Below, piece by piece: positions 57,801-64,000 of a DNA stretch of 64,000 nt; the stretch's first letter is position 1, and the number at the start of each line of letters is the position of its first letter. Position numbers and translations under genes: made by a program. The notes beneath the pieces are model-generated. The model saw only the letters and a list, made by a program, of their open reading frames with translations. It searched no databases and had not been told where the DNA came from. Source of the stretch: Amyelois transitella (Eukaryota; Arthropoda; Insecta; Lepidoptera; Pyralidae); the NCBI RefSeq assembly GCF_032362555.1, contig NC_083524.1, positions 2,218,001 through 2,282,000 of the forward strand. The letters are read 5' to 3'.

Positions 57801-60800
57801 GAGAAACACGATGAGAAACTCTTAACAAGAACTATCAAATGACAAAATTTCTCACCAAAAGGATCAGCAGGCGCCCCTTTGAACACGACCCGGTAGTTGG
57901 TGAGAAACAGCGCGCCGTCGGCGGGCAGCAGCGCCGCGCGGTCGCCGCGCCCGTCCGCCGCCAGCGCGCAGCGCAGCGCGCCGCCCGCCAGCGCCTCGCC
58001 CGCGACCAGCGGCGGCGGCGCTATCCGCGGCTACAATACCACGCCATATTTATATACATACATACATACATAAAATCACGCCTCTTTCCCGGAGGGGTTA
58101 GCAGAGACTACCTCTTTCCACTTGCCACGATCTCTGCATACTTCCTTCGCTTCATCCACATTCATAACTCTTTATTAACTATATTTATATCTTATATAGA
58201 AAATTCTCGTGTCACAATGTACGTTCCCGTACTCCTCCGAAACGGTTTGACCGATTCTCATTAAATTTGGTGAGCGTGTTGAGTAGGTCTGAGAATCGGC
58301 CAACATCTATTTTTCATACAGCTTAGTGAAAAGGGTTGTCCACCCTTAATATTTTTTTTAAAGTAGAAATTACTTAAAAAATATTTATATGGCAAAACAA
58401 CGTTTGCCGGGACAGCTAGTATATACATATACAATTAAAGATCAAAACCTCTTTTGACCTTTACAATTCCAATATTGGTTAGGTTTACTAAAGGTTGCGG
58501 AGGTCAGATGGGAGTCGCTTAGTGTTAAAGCCCTTCAGAGATATGAGGATGCAACCGGAACTAAAGCTAGTAGGAAAAATACAAGTAAGGATCAAGAAAC
58601 CTTTGCATTGTACCACTAAGGGATACATACTATTTATGTGTGTTACCTAGCTTCACGGCCAAACTATCTTCTCAATCGCACAGATGGCGCTAGACAGCGA
58701 CACTGTCAAAGTGGGTGGTTATTTTTATGTAACATATCTATACGATTACTTCGAATGTTGTATTTAAAGGAATAGGCAAATCTATAGTGCTGAGTTTCTT
58801 ACTATGTATGTTAGGTGCCTATAGTTTTCACTACCCTACATACAGACTGTAGACAGAGCCAACAGTTTAGAAGAGACTGAAAGGCCACGTTCAGTAGTTT
58901 GGCTTAATAATAGAATTGAGATTCAAATAGTGACAGGTTGCTAGCCCATTGCCTACCCTACCTTAATTGTAATTGTAATATTTACAGTCTGTTTTGAATT
59001 GAATTTGGAATGAAACATTGCTATTTTATTTTAAAAACTAGCTTCCCCTCGCGACTCCGTCCGCGCGGATGTCGGTCTTCGCGTGGATGGTTTATTTCTC
59101 CATTTTGAGTAATTCTGACAATGATATCTTAAAAATATCTATTGGACCCAATTACGGCTAGGCCTATAATAATTAAGGAGATCCCTCTATTGAGCTACTG
59201 CTGTTTAGTTCGCGTTCTGTAGTAAGTAGTCCGGTCAATTTAGACCAAAAAATAAGAATGAAGCTACATTAATTCCCATCAAGCTGAAAATTAGTTTAAT
59301 TCTTTAAACACAATCAAAAGCATTATTTCAAAATTCCCCATGATTGCGGTTTAAGGAAGAAAAATTACCTAAGGTCAAAGGTAAAAAAAATGGTTTTTCA
59401 CGATTTTCTTCAAAACGGTAAGTTTTATCGGAAAATTACCTCAGACATAGATTGTAGATCATAAAGTTATCTATAAAAAGGAATCAATATTTTTTTTCAA
59501 TAAAGCCACCCTTTCTGAGATATAACGATGAAAAAACTTGCAAGCATCATAATATGCATAAGCACGTCTCGTATATACTCTGTGTAGCAGTAACATAAGT
59601 AAAAATATTGTTCTGTCGGTAATTTTAACTTGAATTCAAAATATAAAATATACATAAGTATAATGAAACCCAGTCCCTTCATTTATACTGTAGTGAAACC
59701 TTGAGACAACATCTGTCTCTCTGTTTAATTGTGTACGTGGCTAGGGTCGTATAGGTACCTGCTTTATCTCAGAAATTTTAAATTTTTATAATAGTAACTA
59801 TAATAATCTATAATTGTAAATAAAATACAAAACTTTAATAATAGTAGTCCTTGCGGGGATACCGTTGACGGCTATGGACACCACGGCCTCTCATGCCCTA
59901 GGAGTGCCGACCGTTTAGGGCGCCATGCCGCCCTAAATAATATAATCCTCCGTGCTCTTGCCACCATCCATGTTCCAGCCGTTCTAGAACCAAACGGTCT
60001 GGCTCGGGATGATGCCAAGAGACCGGATGGTATGACTTTGGTACCCTGGATATTGGGGCGGCCTTTGGTGTAGAATGCTACTTGTGTCGACACACTTGCG
60101 CCGTCTCATCTTCAGGTTACTAAATCTAAGGCCGGTTCTGCTTCAAATGAGGCAAAATACCTCAAAAGGCGCAAATATGTAGGTATCGGTAATACCTATA
60201 CTTTTTAAACTTTTGGGGTAGAAACTCTGGGACCGGGGGGCCTATTTGCCCATCAGCTTTTCCGACAATTGTCGAAAAAGCTGATTGAGGTATCTCAATT
60301 GACAATTGTCGAAAAAGCTGATTGAGGTATCTCTTGACCGGAGGGCTGGAAATTATCTGGCTCAGAGAATCAGCATTGCCATTCAAATTGGCAATGCAGC
60401 CAGCCTTCTGGGCACACTCCCGCATGTTGATACTATGCAGGGACTCTACAATTTATAAATTAAATTTTTGTTTGTAGTCATCTTTTTTCTTTCTTTTTAT
60501 AAGTAGTTTTAGTTTTAATTTGATTTAATTGTAATCTCTATTATTGTCCTAAGATGATTTTCTTCACTTAGGGTTATTCTAATTTTTTAAAATAATAAAT
60601 GCGAAAGTTAGTCTTGAGTGCCACTGAGTAGTGAAAACACGTGTTTATTCTAACCTATTTCAGACTTTTTCAAGTTTAATATTAAAAAAGGTAAAAAAAA
60701 ACGCGCTAATAGTACACTACCTCAGAGGTGGCTTGGAAACGTGTGCATATTATGACGCTTGCAACTTTTTGCGTCGTTATATCTCAGAAGCGGTAGCTTT

Positions 60801-63624
60801 TTTGAAAAAGTTATTGATACCTTTTTTATAGATAACTTTATGATCTACAATTAATGTCTGAGGTAATTTTCCGATTTGAAAAACTTACCGTTTTGAAAAA
60901 AATCGCGAAGCACCCTTTTTTTCACCTTTGACCTTGGATATTTTTTTTCCTTAAACCGGAATCATGGAGAATTTTGAAATAATGCTTTTGATTGTGTTTT
61001 AAACAATTATACTCTTTTTCAGCTTGATGGAAATTAATGTAACTATGTAGTATTTTATTCATAGTAATTAGTAGCGGCCCGCGTGTGCCGCAAACGGTTC
61101 AAGCTAAATCCGACTTTCGGCGCTACAGTTACGGCGCTGAATCCACTGCGGGTAACGTAACGTGTGTTCGCGGTTTTACAGAACAACGTCTATGGAAAAA
61201 CTGAAAAATTAAGATTTTTTTTCTTCGTTTTTTTCCAGGATAAAAAGTATCCTATTTTATGCCCAGGATAATAAGGTATAATTATACCAAGTTTCATTAA
61301 AATCGAACCGTTAGTTTTCACGTGATGCCTGAACATACAGACAGACAGACAAAAAATTTTTTAATCACATATTTGTGTTTGTTATCGATCCAGTGACACC
61401 CTCTGCTATTTATTTTTTCAATATTTTCAATGTACAGAATAGGCTATTACACTCTTTTTTGAAAACTGTTTTAAATCAATCCTGAGACTGTGTTATACCT
61501 ATAGAATTTTTATTAAAATTTTTTGAAGCCGAAAAGTGCTCTAAAAACGATTTATTATTTATGATTTTGTATTTTCGCGCGAAAACGCCATCCGCCATGC
61601 TGTTTTGACTCGTGACGTCATACTTTTAGTAAACAATACAAAAAATAGGTTATGTTGCATTGGTTGTGTAATAATTTACCTATTATAATTGTGTATTGTA
61701 AGAGAATGTTTAATACAATAAATACTTACATCGCTGTTTTAACATTTCTTAACTCAGCAGAACAGAAATCGGGATTGGACGCAAAAAATTTCGCCACCAT
61801 CAACGTATTAATCCTCGGTAGATTTATATTGTCTGCTTTCACAAAACCGTCTTCCATGATTCTATTAAATTATTAAAGAGTAAAAACCCAAAAACGTGAT
61901 AGAAATTTTAAAATTTCAAAATAAACAGAGCCTGACATCATCAATATGTTTTCGATTCGATATTTGTTTACTAAAAGTATGACGTCACGTCAGTACCCAA
62001 CATGGCGGATAGCGTTTTCGACTTTTGAAGAACAGATTAAAAAAGAGGATTTTTTAAATTGAATTATAAAATCCATATTGCACTTTTATGAATAATGATC
62101 GATGTTTTTCTTTTATTTTTTACAAAATCTATAAGATACGTGCATTTTTATATTTTTTTTTACATGGTGTAAAATAGCCTATTGACCCTTCTACAGATTT
62201 ATTATATGTATAGATAGATACTGTCTTTATATAACTAAGTATTGATTTTCCTATGGTTAGAACACATTCCTATAGTTAGCGAGTAACAACTCGCAATACC
62301 TACTTAATTAATATATACCTATATAATTCATACTTTCGACAGAACCTTAACAAATGACTTAATATTCCCCCCTAACCTACAGAATACTAGATATAGGACA
62401 GCTAACGCCGCAACGCGCACCACTGTGAAATTGCTGTCTCAAGTTTTGTGGACCGCATCAACCCGCATTAGAAGTAAAACATGTGCTAGTTAGCTTATTG
62501 GTTCGAAAATTCTTCAATCATTATGCAGTAATACAAAAGTTTCAATGAACACACACGCGGTAAAAAATTAAATCAAAGAATCACACAGTTTTCTTTTCTT
62601 TTCTTGCTAACCTCGTATCATCTTTGCGTGTTCAAGTTAGCTATTATGCTTCAAGTGAAACGCATGAAGCAGTCAAATATTTTGGCACTATTTATTACTT
62701 ATTTTAAAATTAACAGAGAAAAAACTTAACTCTTCCGACAAGAGTTAGCTCTTTAATTTAAGAAGAAGATAACTTATTTATTTCCAGTCTGAAGTTTCGT
62801 TCCCAAACCTTTTTGATAGTTGAATTTACTAATTCTTTCGATAAGACATACAAAAAAATCTAAATATAAACAGACTTAGTGGAACATAACATATTCTTTA
62901 TTTTACTTCACAACAAAACAAATAGTCATAAACAATCGTTAAATAAAACCAAAAACATTACTCAAAAAGAATAAAGCACCCACTATTATAGGGTCCCTCA
63001 GGGTAGTCACCTGGGCCCTTTATATTTTCCTTATTTTCATATACTACCTTCTGAACTGGTGGTAGTCTTCTGCTCTCTCTCGCCACGGCGTCCAGCGTCT
63101 CCAGGTGCATGTGAACCACACCGGGGATCATCTGGTGGAGACATCTCACGTGCTCCGCTGTCACACCGCCTTCCGTACACACCTATTGTAATTTTAATTA
63201 ATTAATATATATTATTTATTTTTAAACATTACCCAGTTCAAGCATTATCATCAGACAAGGATATATAGCGACCCTCGAATTAGTAAGGCAATCAATTATT
63301 AGGCGATTTTCAAGTTTGTCATCTAACTTTTTAAAAGACTTTTTTTACGCAAAGCAAGTTTTCAATTTATTAGTTTGACTTCAAACACTTTTAACGGGTT
63401 GTTTTTCAGTAATTTCTTGACTTAATTTAGCTAATCAAGTTAGGCGTAATGCAGAATACTCTATCATAGATCATCACTATAACCAATTTCAATTCGAAAT
63501 TATTTAATTATTAAATACCTTATCAACAAATCTGGAGACCATTTTGATAACATTGTTCCCGGCTTCGCCAGGGTCAGCCTCTTCGAATCCAGACTCCGCA
63601 TCGGCACTATCCGATTCCGCTACA
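41045..63624 (-). CDS. Sbf: Sbf (SBF1/SBF2, MTMR5/MTMR13) myotubularin-related pseudophosphatase, C-terminal part
   Basis: Twenty-four exons carry about 1,148 codons ending at TGA 41,047-41,045. Vertebrate SBF1/2 are about 1,850-1,870 aa, so roughly the first 700 residues (DENN and linker) lie beyond the window. The first exon seen, 63624-63519, starts in phase 2. Sbf proteins act as Rab guanine-exchange factors through the DENN domain and as catalytically dead myotubularins that dimerise with active MTMRs on endosomal membranes. Domain order seen: linker, GRAM, myotubularin-like, C1, PH; a C1 domain is not in the vertebrate proteins as I recall them. Domain parts are listed separately. Exons are short (80-204 nt), and several (57.9, 50.0, 44.4, 43.4 kb) are far more GC-rich than the introns. 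Many exon ends are duplicated into adjacent introns. Confidence 0.93.
41219..41500 (+). mobile_element. SINE-like element A, rearranged
   Basis: Contains two heads in series (41,219-41,300 and 41,340 onward), between the last two Sbf exons. A minus-strand half-copy is at 41,818-41,940. Confidence 0.7.
42395..42712 (+). mobile_element. RTE LINE 3' end (best-preserved copy)
   Basis: It reads [50 protein letters not shown] and SGKEA-stop, then GATTTTATGTATGTATGTATG. This is the conserved C-terminus of RTE-clade ORF2 plus the (TATG)n tail. It is inserted in a Sbf PH-domain intron, antisense to the gene. Confidence 0.9.
43371..44473 (-). CDS. Sbf: Sbf exons: C1 zinc-binding domain
   Basis: Exons 44473-44270 and 43503-43371. 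The C1 pattern is split by the intron: QHRW supplies the first His, then [15 protein letters not shown], (intron), [16 protein letters not shown] and ADQFSLPC. Spacing is H-x13-C-x2-C-x13-C-x2-C-x4-H-x2-C-x7-C, close to the canonical C1 spacing. C1 domains bind lipid or act as protein contacts. The donor chosen (exon end 44,270) is the one that gives an intact C1; five further identical donors lie downstream in frame. Confidence 0.88.
43892..44269 (-). repeat. In-frame tandem array of the Sbf C1 exon end and splice donor
   Basis: Five units of 78, 72, 78, 78 and 72 bp follow the C1 exon. Each encodes [14 protein letters not shown] and ends CAG|GTGAGT exactly as the real exon does. Extra exon ends would be 44,192, 44,120, 44,042, 43,964 and 43,892. 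All units are multiples of three and contain no stop. Confidence 0.95.
45090..45548 (-). repeat. Tandem copies of a Sbf exon end (3 units, 151-154 bp)
   Basis: Each unit carries the 3' ~75 bp of exon 45702-45555 ([20 protein letters not shown] in the copies), the CAG|GTTGG donor and ~75 bp of intron. A worn fourth relative is at about 44,765-44,825. Confidence 0.93.
45555..55948 (-). CDS. Sbf: Sbf exons: inactive myotubularin-like phosphatase domain
   Basis: Exons 55948-55794, 55027-54844, 54300-54169, 53531-53426, 52835-52690, 50743-50604, 50167-49966, 49544-49409, 49017-48835, 48081-47911, 47152-46988, 46309-46167, 45702-45555. Family blocks seen: [109 protein letters not shown]. Active myotubularins have a Cys-x5-Arg loop in the position of [11 protein letters not shown]; here the catalytic Cys and Arg are absent, so this is a pseudophosphatase, as expected for Sbf. 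The last exon ends in a predicted coiled coil ([17 protein letters not shown]). Confidence 0.92.
45747..46005 (+). mobile_element. SINE-like element A
   Basis: Full-length copy, 45 bp upstream of the acceptor of the Sbf exon 45702-45555. Confidence 0.85.
46388..46656 (+). mobile_element. SINE-like element A
   Basis: Full-length, with a small internal duplication of AACTATT. Confidence 0.85.
47438..47645 (+). mobile_element. SINE-like element A, tail lost
   Basis: Head and middle blocks present, ends at CCCCGCAAG. Confidence 0.75.
48170..48199. repeat. Short perfect hairpin
   Basis: CGCGCTGTATTGC, loop TATT, then GCAATACAGCGCG in a Sbf intron. Confidence 0.8.
48390..48834 (-). repeat. Degenerate copies of a Sbf exon end
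   Basis: Copy at 48,714-48,825 encodes [20 protein letters not shown] and ends CAG|GTAAGA. A third, older copy is split by an RTE tip (48,541-48,600 and 48,390-48,440). Source exon 49017-48835 encodes [20 protein letters not shown]. Confidence 0.88.
48440..48540 (+). mobile_element. RTE LINE 3' tip
   Basis: About 100 bp of the RTE 3' end with a TTTATGTATGTATG tail. It splits a degenerate copy of a Sbf exon end into two halves (48,390-48,440 and 48,541-48,600). Confidence 0.7.
49052..49325 (+). mobile_element. SINE-like element C
   Basis: B-box-like GGTTCGAATCCCACTGCGG, then CTTACGGTGAGGGAAAAATC, AATACGGGTTACGTTCCC and AAAGGTTACGTAAGTCAG. Diverged relatives at 49,690-49,960, 30,080-30,270, 30,890-31,030 (minus), 51,838-51,965 (minus) and 58,455-58,575. 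Confidence 0.65.
50205..50500 (+). mobile_element. SINE-like element A followed by an inverted tail
   Basis: The copy ends at 50,450; 50,455-50,500 is its last 45 bp in reverse (CCCTTGCGGGGTAGACAGAG), forming a hairpin, then a TA microsatellite. Confidence 0.75.
50823..51082 (+). mobile_element. SINE-like element A
   Basis: Near-consensus. Confidence 0.86.
51312..51527 (-). mobile_element. SINE-like element A
   Basis: Small deletions in the CAAGACTGTTGGC and TGCTAGCCC blocks. Confidence 0.78.
51967..52360 (+). mobile_element. SINE-like element A interrupted by a tRNA-derived SINE
   Basis: Halves 51,967-52,075 and 52,307-52,360. The insert is flanked by GTCAAGACTGTT and GTCAAAGACTGTT, a target duplication made from the SINE-A sequence itself. 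Confidence 0.8.
52076..52306 (-). mobile_element. tRNA-derived SINE
   Basis: On the minus strand the head reads GGCCTCTGTGGCGCAGCGGT, with B box GGTTCGAATCC, then CATGATGAGAA, TTGGCCTGTGTCTTGG and a 3' part ending in TTTGTCCCGTATATAC. The RNA polymerase III A/B boxes support tRNA ancestry. Confidence 0.82.
52390..52645 (+). mobile_element. SINE-like element A
   Basis: Near-consensus, tail expanded; 45 bp from the Sbf exon donor at 52,690. Confidence 0.85.
52895..53438 (-). repeat. ~24-bp minisatellite grown from a Sbf exon end and donor
   Basis: About 21 units of the type GTAATTTAGGCAGTTTGGAACAC read on the minus strand. The unit equals the last bases of exon 53531-53426 (AGTTTGGAACAG) plus its donor GTAATTAAGG. 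Units nearest the exon keep a perfect CAG|GTAATT; farther ones drift to CAC|GTAATT. Confidence 0.92.
53815..53992 (-). mobile_element. SINE-like element A, head lost
   Basis: Ends abruptly at GACATCCAT where a 26-bp direct repeat (ACGATGTAGTAGAAAATAAA) begins. Confidence 0.78.
54040..54120 (-). repeat. Partial copy of the 5' half of a Sbf exon
   Basis: Matches 54,230-54,300 (GATTCGTCGCT, GTTCTCC, GGCACTGG, AACACTGC) with insertions; located downstream of the source exon in its intron. Open coding capacity is lost. Confidence 0.75.
55035..55455 (-). repeat. Eight-unit 53-bp array abutting a Sbf splice acceptor
   Basis: Units start at 55,035, 55,088, 55,141, 55,194, 55,247, 55,300, 55,353 and 55,406 with 95% or better identity by eye. 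On the minus strand each holds GACTGTCTTCTT, the same pyrimidine tract that precedes the acceptor CCAG at 55,028. Confidence 0.95.
55619..55732 (-). mobile_element. SINE-like element A, internally deleted
   Basis: Tail joined to the GTCGCCTTTTACGACATC block; followed by a second GGGAACCACACGGC at 55,768-55,781. Confidence 0.72.
56018..56412 (+). mobile_element. Two tandem SINE-like element A copies
   Basis: The tail half at 56,018-56,157 is directly followed by a nearly complete copy at 56,168-56,412, 20 bp before a Sbf exon end. Confidence 0.8.
56432..58030 (-). CDS. Sbf: Sbf exons: GRAM domain
   Basis: Exons 58030-57856, 57471-57329 and 56589-56432. The first, about 75% GC, ends with [19 protein letters not shown], the GRAM core. 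The next contains [15 protein letters not shown] and [13 protein letters not shown]. The third starts [19 protein letters not shown] and keeps the family pattern of a charged helix. GRAM/PH-GRAM domains of myotubularins bind phosphoinositides. The intron after the second exon contains copies of that exon's 3' end. Confidence 0.92.
56716..56938 (+). mobile_element. tRNA-derived SINE
   Basis: Full head GGCCTCTGTGGCACAGCGGT and B-box region CGGGTTCGCATCCCGG, then the same body; ends TTTGTCCCGTACATATT. In a Sbf intron, antisense. Confidence 0.82.
57134..57328 (-). repeat. Two further copies of a Sbf GRAM exon end
   Basis: ACCTTAATGAGCT at 57,215-57,227 and ACACCTTAATGAG at 57,132-57,144 repeat the exon end at 57,327-57,339, with a shared ~90-110 bp intronic unit (GGTTTCTCAGTGTCTCAG, AAAACTGAGAAATA). 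The 57,215 copy has a good donor AAG|GTAAGA. Confidence 0.88.
58055..58175 (-). mobile_element. RTE LINE 3' tip
   Basis: Four CATA units, AAAATCACGCCTCTTTCCCG and the complement of GKW, RDR and MNVDEA codons, just upstream of the Sbf GRAM exon acceptor. Confidence 0.75.
58193..58430 (+). mobile_element. Third Helitron-like element
   Basis: Contains GTACTCCTCCGAAACGG, GACCGATTCTCATTAAATTT and GGTTGTCCACCC; ends AACGTTTGCCGGGACAGCTAGT. No ORF. Confidence 0.65.
58845..58960 (-). mobile_element. SINE-like element A, partial
   Basis: Tail-side half ending at GCTAGCCCATTGCC. Confidence 0.7.
59262..61046. mobile_element. Element with ~300 bp terminal inverted repeats
   Basis: 59,262-59,565 reappears inverted at about 60,738-61,046 with roughly 80% match by eye. 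Between the arms, minus-strand frames at 60093-59872 ([20 protein letters not shown]) and 60425-60162 ([20 protein letters not shown]) look like decayed retroelement or transposon protein. A short direct/inverted repeat of TCGAAAAAGCTGATTGAGG sits at 60,250-60,335. Confidence 0.65.
61441..62180 (-). mobile_element. Small DNA transposon with AT target duplication (ISL2EU-like?)
   Basis: Begins AGGCTATTACAC and ends GTGTAAAATAGCCT between AT dinucleotides. It has interrupted another repeat, whose uninterrupted relative at 18,200-18,400 shows the empty site. Subterminal blocks around GACGTCA and CATGGCGGAT are inverted (61,577-61,640 versus 61,960-62,025). Carries the 43-codon ORF. Confidence 0.72.
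61726..61857 (-). CDS. Conserved 43-aa transposon ORF or first exon, copy 2
   Basis: Reads [31 protein letters not shown], then [11 protein letters not shown] and stop. Shared residues with the 14.1 kb copy include KAD, NLP, MV, FF, NPDF and AELRNV. AT|GTAAGT over the last codon is a good splice donor, so the protein may continue in an intact relative. Confidence 0.55.
   Translation of the reverse strand: MEDGFVKADNINLPRINTLMVAKFFASNPDFCSAELRNVKTAM
63048..63624 (-). CDS. Sbf: Sbf exons: linker before the GRAM domain (first exons in window)
   Basis: Exons 63624-63519 and 63182-63048. The first encodes an acidic segment, then [14 protein letters not shown]. The second encodes [16 protein letters not shown] and [20 protein letters not shown], a block strongly conserved in SBF1/SBF2 just before GRAM. 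Both exons end in phase 0. A 5 kb intron packed with DNA transposons follows. Confidence 0.92.
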
Positions 63625-63762
63625 CTATAATAAAAATATTTTAGATTCAATTCTCACCTATGTGTTTACCCAAAAGAGTAATGCCCTGACTGCAAATATG
63701 AGCAAAAAATTAGCTAGAAAACAGGAAATCACAGAACTATCTGATAATTTATTTATATTATT

Positions 63763-64000
63763 ACTAGCTGTGCCCGCGACTTAATCCGCGTGGAATAGTT
63801 ATTTTGGGCATCATTGAAGAAGGATGAATAAGTTATTATTTCTCATAAAAAGTAAAGGATAAAAATTGATTATTGTGGGTTATCCTTAAGAGATAAACAT
63901 ATATCATTGCGGACTTTATTGTACACCTTTTTAAGGTTTACAATATTTAGTAGTAGTTCGAGTTTATCCAGCGTTTGCTTGTTTATTTACGACTACATAT
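63763..64000 (-). mobile_element. Helitron-like element, 3' end, running to the window edge
   Basis: Starts ACTAGCTGTGCCCGCGACTT; later sequence departs from the other copies after about 70 bp. A small related scrap is at 360-395. Confidence 0.6.

Overview
This is eukaryotic, almost certainly lepidopteran (moth or butterfly), nuclear DNA. The genes have many short exons with GT-AG introns and no operons. The introns and gaps are filled with repeats typical of Lepidoptera: a dispersed ~260 bp SINE-like element with a (TATG)n tail, 3'-truncated RTE and Jockey retrotransposons, Helitron-like elements ending in CTAGT, a tRNA-derived SINE, and piggyBac-like and other TIR DNA transposons. The species cannot be named from the sequence. 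Exon structures below were built by hand; all internal phases are consistent and every coding total divides by three.

Layout. 1-7.5 kb is mostly repeats, including a 1.9 kb element with ~450 bp inverted termini, plus two possible first exons of an unidentified minus-strand gene (about 6.3 and 4.5 kb). 7,550-10,688 (minus) is NDUFAF7, a mitochondrial complex I assembly methyltransferase, complete in six exons (439 aa). It is divergently arranged across ~630 bp from RBM28/Nop4 (11,320-24,766, plus), a nucleolar RNA-binding protein, eleven exons and 742 aa. In RBM28 the RRM2 exon pair has been duplicated and no RRM1 is visible. 26,355-32,153 (minus) is a complete seven-exon TMEM53/DUF829-like alpha/beta-hydrolase (314 aa), with a probable non-coding first exon near 34.7 kb. 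About 36-41 kb is AT-rich and repeat-poor and may hold a long 3' UTR. 41,045-63,624 (minus) is the 3' part (24 exons, ~1,148 aa) of Sbf, the SBF1/SBF2 (MTMR5/MTMR13) pseudophosphatase: GRAM, inactive myotubularin, C1 and PH domains. Its N-terminal DENN exons lie beyond 64,000.

The genes are unrelated housekeeping functions (complex I assembly, ribosome biogenesis, a nuclear-envelope-type hydrolase-like protein, Rab/phosphoinositide signalling) with no sign of a shared pathway.

The most unusual structure is in Sbf. At least five exons have had their 3' end plus the 5' splice site copied downstream into the intron as tandem arrays or degenerate copies. A sixth exon has an eight-copy array abutting its acceptor, and a seventh has a 5'-end copy. 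In the C1-domain exon the array keeps the reading frame through five extra, identical splice donors, so alternative donor choice could insert repeated half zinc-binding modules. A second notable find is a pair of small DNA transposons, one nested in a piggyBac-like element, that share AGGCTATTT-type termini, AT target duplications and a conserved 43-codon ORF.
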